Assembly: GCA_025927545.1 (NCBI GenBank)
Contig: JAICLE010000014.1
Location: forward strand, 1 to 49,597
Length of the DNA: 49,597 nucleotides
Origin: Gemmatimonadales bacterium
GTDB taxonomy: Bacteria > Gemmatimonadota > Gemmatimonadetes > Gemmatimonadales > GWC2-71-9
Reading direction: 5' to 3'
Shown: piece after piece, positions 33,208 through 42,823 of the stretch
How positions within the stretch are numbered: position 1 is the first letter of the stretch
Layout of the letters: every line of letters begins with the position of its first letter
Position numbers and translations under genes: made by a program
Notes under the pieces: model-generated
The model's database searches: none
Told to the model about the DNA's origin: nothing
What the model saw: only the letters and a program-made list of their open reading frames with translations

Positions 33208-33957
33208 ATGAGTACCACGCTGGAGCGTGAGTCGAAGGTTCGGGCCGGCGCGCCCATCGAGGCGCGCACCGAGGCCCGCGACTGGAGGCACATCCACGCC
33301 GAACTCGACGCGCACGGCTGGGCGATGATCGAGCACCTCCTCACCCCCGGCGAGTGCCGCGCCCTCGCGGCCCTGTACCACGACGGCGGCCGCTTTCGAA
33401 GCCATGTCGTCATGGCCCGGCACGGCTTCGGCCGGGGAGAATACAAGTACTTCGCCTATCCCCTGCCCGAGCTGATCGAGGCGCTGCGCACCGCGATTTA
33501 TCCGCGGCTCGCGCCGCTCGCCGACCGCTGGAACGACACCATGGGCATCGACGTCCGCTACCCGGCCACGCACACAGATTTCCTCGCGCGCTGCCACGCC
33601 GCCGGACAGCGCCGCCCGACGCCGCTCCTGCTCCAGTACGGCGAGGGCGACTTCAACGCCTTGCACCAGGACCTTTACGGCGCGCACGTCTTTCCCTTTC
33701 AGGTGGTCTTCCTCCTCTCGCAGCCTGGAGAGGACTTCGAGGGCGGCGAGTTCGTGCTGACCGAGCAGCGGCCGCGCATGCAATCCCGAGCGGAGGTCGT
33801 GCCGCTCCGCCGGGGAGACGCCGCGATCTTCGCGGTACATCACCGGCCGGTCCCCGGTCGGCGCGGGCACTATCGGGTGAAGCTGCGGCACGGGGTAAGC
33901 CGGGTGCGCTCCGGCCACCGTCACACGATGGGCATCATCTTCCATGATGCGACATAG
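33208..33957 (+). CDS. 2OG-Fe(II) oxygenase, likely alkylation repair-associated
   Basis: 249 residues from ATG 33208. The double-stranded beta-helix iron site is readable: His153-x-Asp155 in LHQDLYG, distal His228 in KLRHGVSRV, and the 2-oxoglutarate-binding Arg238 in GHRHTMGIIFHDA. N-terminal motifs LDAHGWAMIEHLLTPGECRA and GRGEYKYFAYPLP match the COG3826-type family, distinct from AlkB. The gene is divergent from ada-alkA/ogt and shares its promoter region, so oxidative demethylation of nucleic acid or a related repair job is a fair guess, not shown. Confidence 0.88.
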   Translation: MSTTLERESKVRAGAPIEARTEARDWRHIHAELDAHGWAMIEHLLTPGECRALAALYHDGGRFRSHVVMARHGFGRGEYKYFAYPLPELIEALRTAIYPRLAPLADRWNDTMGIDVRYPATHTDFLARCHAAGQRRPTPLLLQYGEGDFNALHQDLYGAHVFPFQVVFLLSQPGEDFEGGEFVLTEQRPRMQSRAEVVPLRRGDAAIFAVHHRPVPGRRGHYRVKLRHGVSRVRSGHRHTMGIIFHDAT

Positions 33958-33996
33958 GAGGCGACTGAGCATGCGCTCTGGGAGCACCACGGGTCC

Positions 33997-34455
33997 ATGA
34001 ATACCAATCAGGTGCTCGATCGGCTCGAGCGGGCGTGGACGGACTTCGAGGCGTCGTATGCGGGCCTGCCGGACGGGGAGCTGCTGAGGCCCGGCGTCCA
34101 GGGCCAGTGGTCCGTGCGCGACATCATCGCGCACGTGACCTGGTGGGAGGAGGAAGCCCTCAAGCACCTGCCGCTGGTGCGCCAGGGCGGCAGGCCGCGC
34201 CGTTATTCCGTGCTGTACGGCGGCATCGACGCCTTCAACTCCCTGATGACCGAGGAGCGGCGCCACCTCTCGCTGACGGAAGTGCGCCGGCAGCACGACG
34301 ACGTGCACGCCCGATTGGTCGCGTACGTCCGCGCCGCGCCCGAGGAGCTCTACGCCCGGGAGACGCGCTTCCGCCGCCGGCTCCGCCTCGATACCTACGG
34401 CCACTACCCGCTCCACACCCGGGCCATCCGCGAGTGGCGGCGCTCCCCTGCTTGA
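33997..34455 (+). CDS. DinB-like protein (ClbS/DfsB type)
   Basis: 152 residues, four-helix bundle of the DinB/YfiT superfamily. Helix 1 is QVLDRLERAWTDFEASYAGL; the motif QGQWSVRDIIAHVTWWEEEA carries the first conserved His, and DTYGHYPLHTRAIREW carries the others for a metal site. Close relatives include ClbS (colibactin cyclopropane hydrolase) and thiol-dependent transferases, but most members are unassigned. It starts 39 bases after the 2OG oxygenase gene in the same direction and may belong to the same stress response. Confidence 0.85.
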   Translation: MNTNQVLDRLERAWTDFEASYAGLPDGELLRPGVQGQWSVRDIIAHVTWWEEEALKHLPLVRQGGRPRRYSVLYGGIDAFNSLMTEERRHLSLTEVRRQHDDVHARLVAYVRAAPEELYARETRFRRRLRLDTYGHYPLHTRAIREWRRSPA

Positions 34456-34554
34456 CCTCCACTTGACGCCGGGAAGAGACCATTGATCCGCTGATCCCTG
34501 ATACGCTCCCCGTTTCCCGCCGAGCAATTGCGCTCGCTCACTCGGGAGGATCCG

Positions 34555-36156
34555 ATGGCCCACATTGGCAACACCACGCCACGGCCGAGTGCCCGGTCGT
34601 CCACCGCCTGCCGGATGCGCCGGCTCGCCGGTTTCCTCATCCCCTCCCTCCTGGCCACTTCCCTGGCCTGCCGTGACGCCACGGAGCCCGCCCCGACGAC
34701 CGCCGAGGCCGGGGCTCCGTCGCTCGCCGCTGCGGCCACCGCGGGTCACCGGACGGTCAACAGCCTGGCCGATCCGGGCGACGGCATCTGCAACGCCGCC
34801 CAATGCACCCTGCGCGAGGCGCTTGCCGACCCGGGGAGCACCGACATCAGCTTCGCGGCGGGCCTCACCGGCGCGGTCACGCTGGCCAGCCCCGAGGCGG
34901 GGGGCGGGACGCTCGTGATCCGGAAATCACTCACGGTCGCGGGGCCGGGCGCGGGCATCACTATCCGCCGGCGCGCCACGGACCCGCAGTTCCGGATCCT
35001 CACCATCGAGTCGGGCGCGACGGTCACCCTCGCCGACCTCACGCTCCGCAACGGCAAGACCGACCGCGTGGGTGGCGGCATCGTGAACTTCGGCACGCTC
35101 ACGCTCAGGAACTGCACGATCGCGGGTAATGCGTCCAGCCAGCACGGGGGCGGCATCGACAACCACGGCCCGCTCACCCTCGAGCACACCACGATCGCGA
35201 ACAATTCCGCGACCGGCAGCGGCGGCGGCATCGACAACCACGGCATGACGCTCACGGCCACGAACAGCTCGATCGTGCGCAATTCAGGCAGCGGCATCGC
35301 GAGCGGTGGCGGCGCGCTCGCGATCACGAACACGGCCGTGTCCTACAACTCGGGGAGAGGCATCATCGTGGACTGGGGCCGTGCCACTCTGGAGAAGGTC
35401 AGAATCCTGGGCAACTCGGGCGGCGGTATTGCACTCCACCAGGGCACGATCGCGCTCACGAACAGCACGGTCTCGCGGAACTCGGCCGGCGACGGGGGCG
35501 GCATCGCCAACTCGGCCGGCGGCAGGTACACGATCGCGAACAGCACGATCTCGAACAACGCCGCCACCGGCCTGGGCGGCGGCGTATACAACACGGTGGG
35601 CGACCCCTTCGGTCGTCTGTCCGCAAGAGTGACGCTGACCAACAGCACGGTCTCGGGAAACTCCGCCGGCTCGGGCGGCGGGATCCGGAACTCGGACCGG
35701 CTGGGTGGAGCGTTCGTCACCGTCATCAACAGCACCATCGCGTCCAATTCGGCTCGGGCTACGGGCGGCGGGATCGACGAGGAAGCGCAGGCCCTGGAAA
35801 GCTCGAACCTCGTCTCACTGGTGAACAGCCTCGTGGCGCAGAACACCGCGCCAGCCGGACCCGACGTGACCGGCGGCGTGGAAGCGAGCTTCAGCCTGAT
35901 CGGCGACGGCACCGGTAGCGGTCTCACGAACAGCAACGGCAACCAGGTCGGCAACGTGAGTCCCTACACGTCGCCCATCGATCCCCGGCTTGGCCCGCTC
36001 GCCGACAACGGCGGCCCGACGGCCACGCGCGCGCTGGAGGCGGGGAGCCCCGCGATCGACGCCGCGTCGGGCCCGGACTGCCCGGCAGCCGACCAGCGCG
36101 GGGTGGACCGGCCGCAGGGCGCGGCGTGCGACATCGGCAGCTACGAGCGCGAATGA
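34555..36156 (+). CDS. Secreted right-handed beta-helix protein (CSLREA-like, choice-of-anchor Q)
   Basis: 533 residues from ATG 34555 with GGGAGG upstream. A lipoprotein-type signal ([12 protein letters not shown]) is followed by a CSLREA-type element [20 protein letters not shown] (here CTLREAL). The body is a parallel beta-helix of about twelve ~23-residue coils with the pattern 'LTNSTVSxNSAxxGGGIxN'. The C-terminus has the anchor domain [29 protein letters not shown] and [18 protein letters not shown]. Such proteins are cell-surface adhesins or polysaccharide-binding proteins. The repeats make this stretch prone to recombination. Its 3' end overlaps the convergent kinase gene by 16 bases. 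Confidence 0.92.
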   Translation: MAHIGNTTPRPSARSSTACRMRRLAGFLIPSLLATSLACRDATEPAPTTAEAGAPSLAAAATAGHRTVNSLADPGDGICNAAQCTLREALADPGSTDISFAAGLTGAVTLASPEAGGGTLVIRKSLTVAGPGAGITIRRRATDPQFRILTIESGATVTLADLTLRNGKTDRVGGGIVNFGTLTLRNCTIAGNASSQHGGGIDNHGPLTLEHTTIANNSATGSGGGIDNHGMTLTATNSSIVRNSGSGIASGGGALAITNTAVSYNSGRGIIVDWGRATLEKVRILGNSGGGIALHQGTIALTNSTVSRNSAGDGGGIANSAGGRYTIANSTISNNAATGLGGGVYNTVGDPFGRLSARVTLTNSTVSGNSAGSGGGIRNSDRLGGAFVTVINSTIASNSARATGGGIDEEAQALESSNLVSLVNSLVAQNTAPAGPDVTGGVEASFSLIGDGTGSGLTNSNGNQVGNVSPYTSPIDPRLGPLADNGGPTATRALEAGSPAIDAASGPDCPAADQRGVDRPQGAACDIGSYERE

Positions 36157-39086
36157 GCGGTGGAGACGATCTTCAGAAGCTGGGCGGGAGTGAACGGCTT
36201 GCGCAGGAATGGAGCGCCGTCCGGCACCAGGCGCCGAGGCACGATGTTCTCGCCCGTGTCGCCGGACATGTAGATCACGGGCAGCCCGGGGTACCTGACC
36301 TCCAGCGCCTCGGCCAGCTGGCGGCCGTTCATCCGGGGCATCAGCAGGTCGGTGAGGACGAGATCCGGCGCGGGCGACTCCGCGTCGAGCGCCCGGAGAG
36401 CGGCCTGGCCATCTTCGGCCGCGGTGACCTCGTAGCCCGCTTCCTGGAGGATCCGGAGCGCCAGCCCGCGGACGCCCGGCTCGTCCTCGACGACCAGCAC
36501 CCGGGTGATCGCGGCACCCCGCGCCGCCCGGCGCGGGTCCGGGAGCGCCGGAGCATCCACCGGAGTTCGGCCGGGGAGATCGGGGGTTGCCGGCCAGCAG
36601 ATCTTCATGGTGGTGCCCCGGCCGGGGAGACTCTCCGCCCAGATGTAGCCGCCGTGCCGCTTGACGATGCCGTACACCATCGAGAGGCCGAGGCCGGTCC
36701 CTTCGCCGAGCCGCTTGGTCGTGAAGAACGGCTCGAACACATGCGCGAGCGTGCTCGCATCCATGCCGTGGCCGGTGTCCGACACGGTGAGCTGGACGTG
36801 GGCGCCGGGCACAATCGGAAAGGTGTGGTGCTGGGCGTCGGCGGCGGTGAGATCGACATTCCGCACGTCGATCGTCACCCGCTCGCCGGTCTCGGTCGCA
36901 TCGCGGGCGTTCGCGACCAGATTGATCATCACCTGCTCCACCTGGGTCGGATCCACCGTCACGGTGCGCGTCTGCCCGGCGCCGGTGATCTCCAACTGCT
37001 TGTCGCTTCCCAGCAGTTGCTGCAGTACGGGCCTGAGGCCATGAATGAGCGCGCGCAGATCGACGACCTGCGGCTGGGTCACCTGCTTCCGCGAAAAGGT
37101 CAGGAGCTGGTGGGTGATGCGCGCCGTCCGGTCCGCGGCCGTGAGCAGCACGCGGAGGTCCGCTGCCTGCGGATGGTCCGGACCCAGGGCGCGGAGGATG
37201 AACTCGCCGAACCCCAGCACCGTCGTCATCTGGTTGTTCACCTCGTGCGCAACGCCGCCGGCCAGCGTGCCCACCGACTGCAGGCGCTCCGCGTCCCGCA
37301 ACTGGCGCTCGGTCCGCCGTTCGGCCGTGACGTCCCAGAACATCGCCACGCCGGCGATGATCTTTCCCTCGGCGTCCCGCACCGGGGCCGCGTTGATGAC
37401 GATCTCGGCGCGCCGGCCGCCGGCACCCTCGACCAGCACGGTCTCGTTGGCGACCACTTCTCCGTGCAGGAGCGCGCGAGATAGCGGCCACTCCTCGGCA
37501 GCGATCGGCCGCCCGTCCGGGTGCCGCCCCCGCCATTCATCACTATACGATTCCACGCTCCGGGCCGTGGGCGCGGCTCCGAAAATCTCCCACACCCGGG
37601 CGTTGGTGAAGGTCACGCGACCGGACGGCGCGTCGGCAAGGACGATGGCGAGCGGCGACTGTTCCAGCACGGTCAGGAGCTGCCGCCGCTCGATGTCGCG
37701 CTCACGCGCCAGGCGCTCGGCAGCTTCGCGCGCCTGGACCAGGTCGGTGACATCGGTTCCGGACGCCAGGATGCCGGTCACGGCGCCGTTCGGCCCGCGC
37801 ATCGGCTGGTAGACGAAGTTGACGAACCGGGTCTCGAGGGCCGCGCCGGGCTGCCGCGCCATCTGCAGCGGCAGCTCGTTGCCGACGAACGGCTCGCCCG
37901 TGCGCAACACGCGCTCGAGGAGCTCGAAGAACCCCTGGCCTTCCACCTCCGGCAGCGCCTCGCGGGCAGGCTTGCCCACCACGTCACGGTAGCCGATGAG
38001 CTGCTGGTAGGCCGTGTTGGACAGCTCGAAGACCAGATCCGGTCCGCGGAGCACCGCCAGAAACGTGGGCGAGAGCTGGAATACCCGGGCCAGTTGCTGC
38101 CGCTCCGCGTCGCGCTCCGCGGCGGCCTGTTCCGCCGCCCGCCACGCGCGCCGCTCGAGCTCGACCGCCTGAGCTCTGTCCATGGCCAGGGTGATCTCCC
38201 GGGCCACCTGGCCGAAAAAGGTGCGGCAGTCCTCGTCGGCCACGAGCCGCGGGTTCATCCCGGCGACCAGCACTCCCCTCACCCCTGCGCTGCCCACACC
38301 GCCGAGGAGCGGCACCACCAGCGCCTCCCGCACCGGCTCGGACGAGAGCCGGTGGCGGATCTCGCCCAAGGCGGCCGGCAGGGGGCTGACGCGCACGGCC
38401 TTCCGCTCGCGCATGGCCTCTGCCGCGGCGGGCCGGAATCCGTCCGCGGAGGGATCGAGCGTGGGATCGGCGGCATCGGCCAGGCGGAGCACGCCCGCGT
38501 CCTCTCCGCGAACGTAGACCAGCGCGAAGGCCACGTCCTCGGGGTGACGGTCGAGGACCGCGATGGCGACCGTGATCGCCTCGCTTTCCGAGTCCGCCTC
38601 GAACTCGCGCGTCGCCAGTTGCTGGAGCAGGCGAGCGCGGCGCTCCGTCAGAACGCGCCTGGTGGTCTCCTGGACCGTCACCAGCACCCCGCCGACTTCC
38701 CCCTCGTCGTCCAGGATCGGACTGTAGCTGTAGCTCCAGTACACATCCTGGACCCGGTCGCCTCGCGTGATCGGGACCAGGTGATCCTCGTGCCACGTGG
38801 CCTCTCCGCCGGCCATGATGGCTTCGATCTCGGGGCCGATCGTGGGCCAGATCTCCGCCCAGCACTCGCGCCCGCCGCGCCCGAGCGCGCTGGGGTGCCG
38901 GTCGGGGCCGAGGCTGCGGCGGTAGGCATCGTTATAGAACTGAATGAGGTCGGGGCCCCACCAGATGAACATCGGGTGGAGCGTGCTGAGCAGCACGCCG
39001 ACGGCCGTGCGGAGGCTCTGCGGCCACTGGCTGACCGGGCCCAGGGGCGTCGAGCTCCAGTCGAAGTCCCGCATGAGCGACGCCAT
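36141..39086 (-). CDS. Hybrid sensor histidine kinase/response regulator with PAS and GAF sensors
   Basis: 981 residues; I favour ATG 39086 (MASLMRDFDWSSTPLGPVSQ), since the longer frame enters the upstream gene. Domains in order: PAS (~1-140, WSSTPLGPVSQWP to YSPILDDEGEVGGVLVTVQE), GAF (~150-300), PAS (~330-460, LSPTFLAVLRGPDLVFELSN), PAS (~470-590, LEQSPLAIVLADAPSGRVTF), HisKA with the phospho-His in GGVAHEVNNQMTTVLGFGEF, HATPase (INLVANARDATETG, VSDTGHGMD, GTGLGLSMVYGIVKRHGG), and a C-terminal receiver (VLVVEDEPGVRG, the Asp in LVLTDLLMPRMNG, Lys in FLRKPF). No membrane segment: a soluble phosphorelay sensor. The upstream gene stops 37 bases before the start. Confidence 0.93.
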   Translation of the reverse strand: MASLMRDFDWSSTPLGPVSQWPQSLRTAVGVLLSTLHPMFIWWGPDLIQFYNDAYRRSLGPDRHPSALGRGGRECWAEIWPTIGPEIEAIMAGGEATWHEDHLVPITRGDRVQDVYWSYSYSPILDDEGEVGGVLVTVQETTRRVLTERRARLLQQLATREFEADSESEAITVAIAVLDRHPEDVAFALVYVRGEDAGVLRLADAADPTLDPSADGFRPAAAEAMRERKAVRVSPLPAALGEIRHRLSSEPVREALVVPLLGGVGSAGVRGVLVAGMNPRLVADEDCRTFFGQVAREITLAMDRAQAVELERRAWRAAEQAAAERDAERQQLARVFQLSPTFLAVLRGPDLVFELSNTAYQQLIGYRDVVGKPAREALPEVEGQGFFELLERVLRTGEPFVGNELPLQMARQPGAALETRFVNFVYQPMRGPNGAVTGILASGTDVTDLVQAREAAERLARERDIERRQLLTVLEQSPLAIVLADAPSGRVTFTNARVWEIFGAAPTARSVESYSDEWRGRHPDGRPIAAEEWPLSRALLHGEVVANETVLVEGAGGRRAEIVINAAPVRDAEGKIIAGVAMFWDVTAERRTERQLRDAERLQSVGTLAGGVAHEVNNQMTTVLGFGEFILRALGPDHPQAADLRVLLTAADRTARITHQLLTFSRKQVTQPQVVDLRALIHGLRPVLQQLLGSDKQLEITGAGQTRTVTVDPTQVEQVMINLVANARDATETGERVTIDVRNVDLTAADAQHHTFPIVPGAHVQLTVSDTGHGMDASTLAHVFEPFFTTKRLGEGTGLGLSMVYGIVKRHGGYIWAESLPGRGTTMKICWPATPDLPGRTPVDAPALPDPRRAARGAAITRVLVVEDEPGVRGLALRILQEAGYEVTAAEDGQAALRALDAESPAPDLVLTDLLMPRMNGRQLAEALEVRYPGLPVIYMSGDTGENIVPRRLVPDGAPFLRKPFTPAQLLKIVSTAHSRS

Positions 39087-39123
39087 CTCACTGCCGCCCC
39101 GAAGGACGTGCGCCGGCGGATGC

Positions 39124-40191
39124 TCAATCAACGTCGAACGCGCTGCTGAAGACGTACGGCTCCGGCCCATGCGGTCCGAGGCTGGGCAGGTCATCGGTCA
39201 GGACCCGGAACCGGTAATGCCCCTTCTTCGTGACCGCCAGATCGAACCCCGCCACCCCGCCCTGGCTCGGCTGGAACCGCTCGCCCACCAGCAGCCCGTT
39301 GGACGGAGCATCGCTGCCCTCCTGGAACAGCCCCAGATAGACCACGATCCCGTTGAGGGGGACGACCGCTCCGCCGGCGTCCAGCATCGCCACCTGCACC
39401 GTAAACCGCTCGTTCCGTCGGACGTCGTGCGGCTGCACCTGGAAGACGAAGTGGTCCACGCCTCCACCGGACGAGGTCGCCTCCGCGGTGAAGACCACCG
39501 GACTCCCCTGGAGCGAGCCGGCCTGGGCCTCGAGTGTATTGGTGCCGGGGGTCGGGCCCAGGGTCCAGTCGGTCCGCGCGATTCCGTCGCCGTTGGTGGT
39601 CTCCACGGCGTGCCCGACCGTGCCGCCGCCGCCGGTCACCGCGAACGTCACGTCGTAGCCGGCAACCGGCCCGCCCGTCGCGTCGATCACCCGAACGGCC
39701 GGCTGGACCGGAACGCGCTTCCCCGCGGGCGCGCTCTGATCGTCCCCCTCGATCAGCTCGAGCGTGCTGGCTTCGCCGCCCCCGCCGCCCCCGCCGCCGC
39801 TCGCCATCGCCGTGAACGTCACCTGGCCCACGCCCGACACGAACGCGTTGAGCGTGTTCGGACCGGGCGACTCGCCGAGGATCCACTGGGCGGCGGCGAG
39901 TCCATCGGTATCGGTGGTGACGGCGCCGGGCGTAACACTCCCGCCGCCGGAAGATACGATCCAACTGACCGTCCGACCGCGAACACCGTTCCCTCCCTGG
40001 TCGGCCAGCCGTACTACCAGTGAGTCGGCGAGCGGCGAGCCGGCGCGAGCGGCCTGACCATCGCCCTGCACGATCTCGACTGTCGCGGGTCCGCCGTCGG
40101 AGGGGAGAACCAGGTCGCCGCCCCCGCACCCGAGCGCCATGAGCCCGGTGAGGAGCGGAAGCGGCGAGACCGGTCGGCGGAGCAGGTGCAT
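39124..40191 (-). CDS. Lipoprotein with invasin-like Ig (Big1) domains
   Basis: 355 residues with a lipobox (LTGLMALGC, Cys22). Two Big1-like Ig repeats follow: ATVEIVQGDGQAARAGSPLA to VGQVTFTAMA, and TLELIEGDDQSAPAGKRVPV to SPVVFTAEA. They are joined by an eight-Gly linker around residue 133, and the repeats share the 'TTDxDGxAxxxWxLGxxPGxNTL' pattern. The last ~110 residues form another beta domain (HFVFQVQPHDVRRNERFTVQ). Exposed structural or adhesive lipoprotein. It is divergent from, and similar to, the N-terminal half of the next gene. Confidence 0.87.
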   Translation of the reverse strand: MHLLRRPVSPLPLLTGLMALGCGGGDLVLPSDGGPATVEIVQGDGQAARAGSPLADSLVVRLADQGGNGVRGRTVSWIVSSGGGSVTPGAVTTDTDGLAAAQWILGESPGPNTLNAFVSGVGQVTFTAMASGGGGGGGGEASTLELIEGDDQSAPAGKRVPVQPAVRVIDATGGPVAGYDVTFAVTGGGGTVGHAVETTNGDGIARTDWTLGPTPGTNTLEAQAGSLQGSPVVFTAEATSSGGGVDHFVFQVQPHDVRRNERFTVQVAMLDAGGAVVPLNGIVVYLGLFQEGSDAPSNGLLVGERFQPSQGGVAGFDLAVTKKGHYRFRVLTDDLPSLGPHGPEPYVFSSAFDVD

Positions 40192-40394
40192 GGGACGACT
40201 CGAGTTGACGGCTGGATGGACGTACCATTGTTATGCTACCGCCGCGAAACCGCCGACGACAGGGCGCGCGTCACAATCGGCTCTGATTCCGCTGCCCTGG
40301 CTCGCCCCCTGCACCGCCGGCCAGACCGCTGTACCATTGCAGGACCCATAGCATCATCCACCGACCCCAGCTCGCCCGCGCCCGGAGAAACCCT

Positions 40395-42161
40395 GTGGCA
40401 CTCGGACATCGGCTGTGGTGCGTCCCCCGCATTCTGCCGGCACTGGTGCTGGCCGCGTGTGGCCATACCCCCGACTTGGGGCCCGGCAGCGATAGCGGGC
40501 CTCCCGCCGCGCTCGAGCTCGTCTCAGGCGCCGGGCAAACCGGCGCGGTGGGCGACACGCTCCCCGTTCACCTGATCGTTCACGTCGCTGACTCTGCCGG
40601 TCGGCCGGTCCCGGGTGCCGTGGTGACCTTCGCGGCGTCCGACCAAAGCGGGAGCTTCGTCCCGCGCGAGCCGCAAACGGACGAGAACGGCCGTGCCGAG
40701 GTCCGCTGGGTGCTGGGCCAGCGGGCGGGAGCCGCGGCGGCGACCGCCGGCGTGGGTGCAATCGAGCCGGTTTCCTTCAGCGCCACCGCCATTGCAGGGC
40801 CCGCGGATCCGTCTGCCTCCGCGATCTCGGCGGAGCCCGCGGCGCTCGCCGCCGGCGACAGCGCGGCCATCCGCGTCCTCGCGAAGGATGCCTTCGGCAA
40901 CCCGGTCCCGGGAGCGGCCGTCCGCCTGAGCGCCGACGGGACCAGCGGGACCCTGACGCAGCCCGGGGTGACCGACGACGAGGGGCTGGCGAGGGGCGGC
41001 TTCCGCGCCGCCGGCGCCGGCGTGGCGACCGTGTCGGCGCAGGTAGCCGGGGTGCGGCTGGCCCAGGCGGTGACGCTGACGGTCGCGCCCGCTCCGCCGG
41101 TGGTCACCACGGTGGCCGTGAGCCCCGGCGACACGGCCGCCCCGATCGGCGGCACGATCCAGCTCACGGCCGTCGTCCGCGATGCCAACGGCGACCGGAT
41201 GGCGGGGGTGCCGGTGGCATGGAGCAGCAGCGACGGTGCCGTCGCCACGGTGGCCTCGGACGGCACCGTGACGGGGCGCGGCCTGGGCACCGCGACCATC
41301 AAGGCCACCGCCGATGGGCACAGCGGCAGCTCTCGGCTCGTGGTGAGCTTCGGGGAAGGAGCGCTGACGGCCGTAACCTACTGCACGATCGGCGGCGTGG
41401 CCGACCTGATGGACGTCTACGAGCCCCGCAACTCCGCTCCCAGGCCGCTGCCGGTGGCGATCCATATGCATGGCGGGGGCTGGGTGAGTGGTTCGCGATC
41501 CACGGGAGATTGGTTTACCCGGATCGAGCAGGCGCTGCTCGACCGCGGCTATCTGGTTGTCAGCCTGGACTACCGGCTGGCGCCGGCCCACAAGTATCCC
41601 TCACAGATCGAGGACGTGAAATGCGCCGTTCGGCACCTCCGAGCGAGGGCGGAACGCTACGGGCTGGCGCCGAGCCGGATCGGGGTGTGGGGTGGAAGCG
41701 CGGGAGGCCAGTTGGCGGCGCTGCTGGGCACCGCGGACGAGAGCGCCGGCTACGACGACGCGGGCGGGTTCCAGGGAGTGTCCAGCCGGGTGCAGGCGGT
41801 CATGACGATGTCCGCCATCACGGATTTCACCCATCCCGACGAGCTGAATGACGACTACAGCCGGGAGTTCCTGACCTGGCCGCAACCCCACTCACCGGAG
41901 ATGATCGAGGCCAGTCCGGCCGGGCATGTGACGGACGACGACGCCCCGTTCTTTCTCCTCGTAGGAGAGGAGGATGCGCTGGTCCAGCCCGCCCAATCCG
42001 TCCGGCTCGACTCGACCCTGCGCGCGGCCGGCGTCGAGTCCTCGCTGCTGCGCGTGGCCCACGCCGACCACGACCTGGTCTCCACCACGGCGCCCATCGA
42101 TCCGGATGCCGCCACGATAGTTCGGCGGGTCGCGAGCTTCTTCGACCGGCACCTGCGATGA
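40395..42161 (+). CDS. Lipoprotein fusing Big1/Big2 Ig domains to an HSL/BD-FAE-type esterase
   Basis: 588 residues from GTG 40395 (GGAG upstream). Lipobox LPALVLAAC. Residues ~35-135: Big1 repeat (AALELVSGAGQTGAVGDTLP to EVRWVLGQRAG); ~140-230: second Big1 repeat (FGNPVPGAAVRLSADGTSG); ~235-315: Big2-like repeat (TVAVSPGDTAAPIGGTIQLT, VAWSSSDGAVATVASDGTVT). Residues ~325-588: alpha/beta-hydrolase with oxyanion motif HMHGGGWVSG, DYRLAPAHKYPSQIEDVKCA, Ser nucleophile in GVWGGSAGGQLAA, Asp in LVGEEDALVQPA and His in AHADHDLV. A surface-tethered carboxylesterase with a stalk. Substrate unknown; plant-type ester side-chains or lipids are guesses. Confidence 0.92.
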   Translation: MALGHRLWCVPRILPALVLAACGHTPDLGPGSDSGPPAALELVSGAGQTGAVGDTLPVHLIVHVADSAGRPVPGAVVTFAASDQSGSFVPREPQTDENGRAEVRWVLGQRAGAAAATAGVGAIEPVSFSATAIAGPADPSASAISAEPAALAAGDSAAIRVLAKDAFGNPVPGAAVRLSADGTSGTLTQPGVTDDEGLARGGFRAAGAGVATVSAQVAGVRLAQAVTLTVAPAPPVVTTVAVSPGDTAAPIGGTIQLTAVVRDANGDRMAGVPVAWSSSDGAVATVASDGTVTGRGLGTATIKATADGHSGSSRLVVSFGEGALTAVTYCTIGGVADLMDVYEPRNSAPRPLPVAIHMHGGGWVSGSRSTGDWFTRIEQALLDRGYLVVSLDYRLAPAHKYPSQIEDVKCAVRHLRARAERYGLAPSRIGVWGGSAGGQLAALLGTADESAGYDDAGGFQGVSSRVQAVMTMSAITDFTHPDELNDDYSREFLTWPQPHSPEMIEASPAGHVTDDDAPFFLLVGEEDALVQPAQSVRLDSTLRAAGVESSLLRVAHADHDLVSTTAPIDPDAATIVRRVASFFDRHLR

Positions 42162-42216
42162 ACTGACGCCCGCCCGTGGACAGCCCCCCTGCACCAGGCT
42201 ACTCTCAGTTCAGCCC

Positions 42217-42738
42217 ATGTTCTCCCTCCGCTCGAAGAATACGCCGATCCGCCCGTGGCACTGGCTGGGGTTGCTGGTGCTCATCGTCATCGGCGACTAC
42301 TCCACCGGGCCGTTCATCCATTCCGCCGTTCTCTTCTATCTGATCCCCGTCGGACTCGCTGCCTGGAGCAGCCGATCGCGCTGGCCGGCCTTGGGCGTCG
42401 CGGTCATCTGGCCGTTTCTCCGGCTCGGAATTGTCATGCTGTGGGGATGGCCGTGGCCGAAGTGGCTCACCATGGAAGACACCGTGGTGGACGGTATCCT
42501 CTCCTCGGGCTTCGCCATGCTCATCTGGCAGATGCGGCAGCAGGCGCAGGCGATCCGCACGCTCGAGGGCCTGCTGCCCATGTGCGGCTTCTGCCAGAAG
42601 ATCCGGACCCCGGACGGATGGGAGCGGGTAGACTCGTACATTCTCCACCATTCCGAGGCCCGGATCACCCACACCTTCTGTCCGGAATGCGGGCGGCTCC
42701 ATTACGGCCACCTGAGCGAAGGCCCGTCAGCCAGTTGA
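42217..42738 (+). CDS. Membrane protein with C-terminal Cys4 zinc-ribbon-like tail
   Basis: 173 residues. Three to four membrane helices (WHWLGLLVLIVIGDYSTGPF, FYLIPVGLAAWS, WPALGVAVIWPFLRLGIVML) lead to the helix MLIWQMRQQAQAIRTLEG. The tail LLPMCGFCQKIRTPDGWERV then THTFCPECGRLHY has two CxxC pairs. The tail is the same module often found after the PAS domain of bacterial sensor kinases ('LLPICSxCKKIR... CPEC'), here without any kinase. Likely an orphan sensor or relay whose partner is elsewhere. Confidence 0.82.
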   Translation: MFSLRSKNTPIRPWHWLGLLVLIVIGDYSTGPFIHSAVLFYLIPVGLAAWSSRSRWPALGVAVIWPFLRLGIVMLWGWPWPKWLTMEDTVVDGILSSGFAMLIWQMRQQAQAIRTLEGLLPMCGFCQKIRTPDGWERVDSYILHHSEARITHTFCPECGRLHYGHLSEGPSAS

Positions 42739-42823
42739 CCCCCTGGCCGGCTGCCCTGCCAGCCGCCATTGCGCCCCGCGGACGATCCGCCCCAAATTCC
42801 GGCTTCCCCCTTCCCGGGCTGAC

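Noticed and set aside
34900-35900. Regular repeats that could look like a CRISPR or satellite array
   Set aside because: They are codon-level repeats of the beta-helix coils (Asn-Ser-Thr ladder) in an intact reading frame with varied spacing.
37521-39149. Plus-strand frame of 542 codons opposite the hybrid kinase
   Set aside because: Shadow of the kinase. No domain, and it ends where the kinase start lies.
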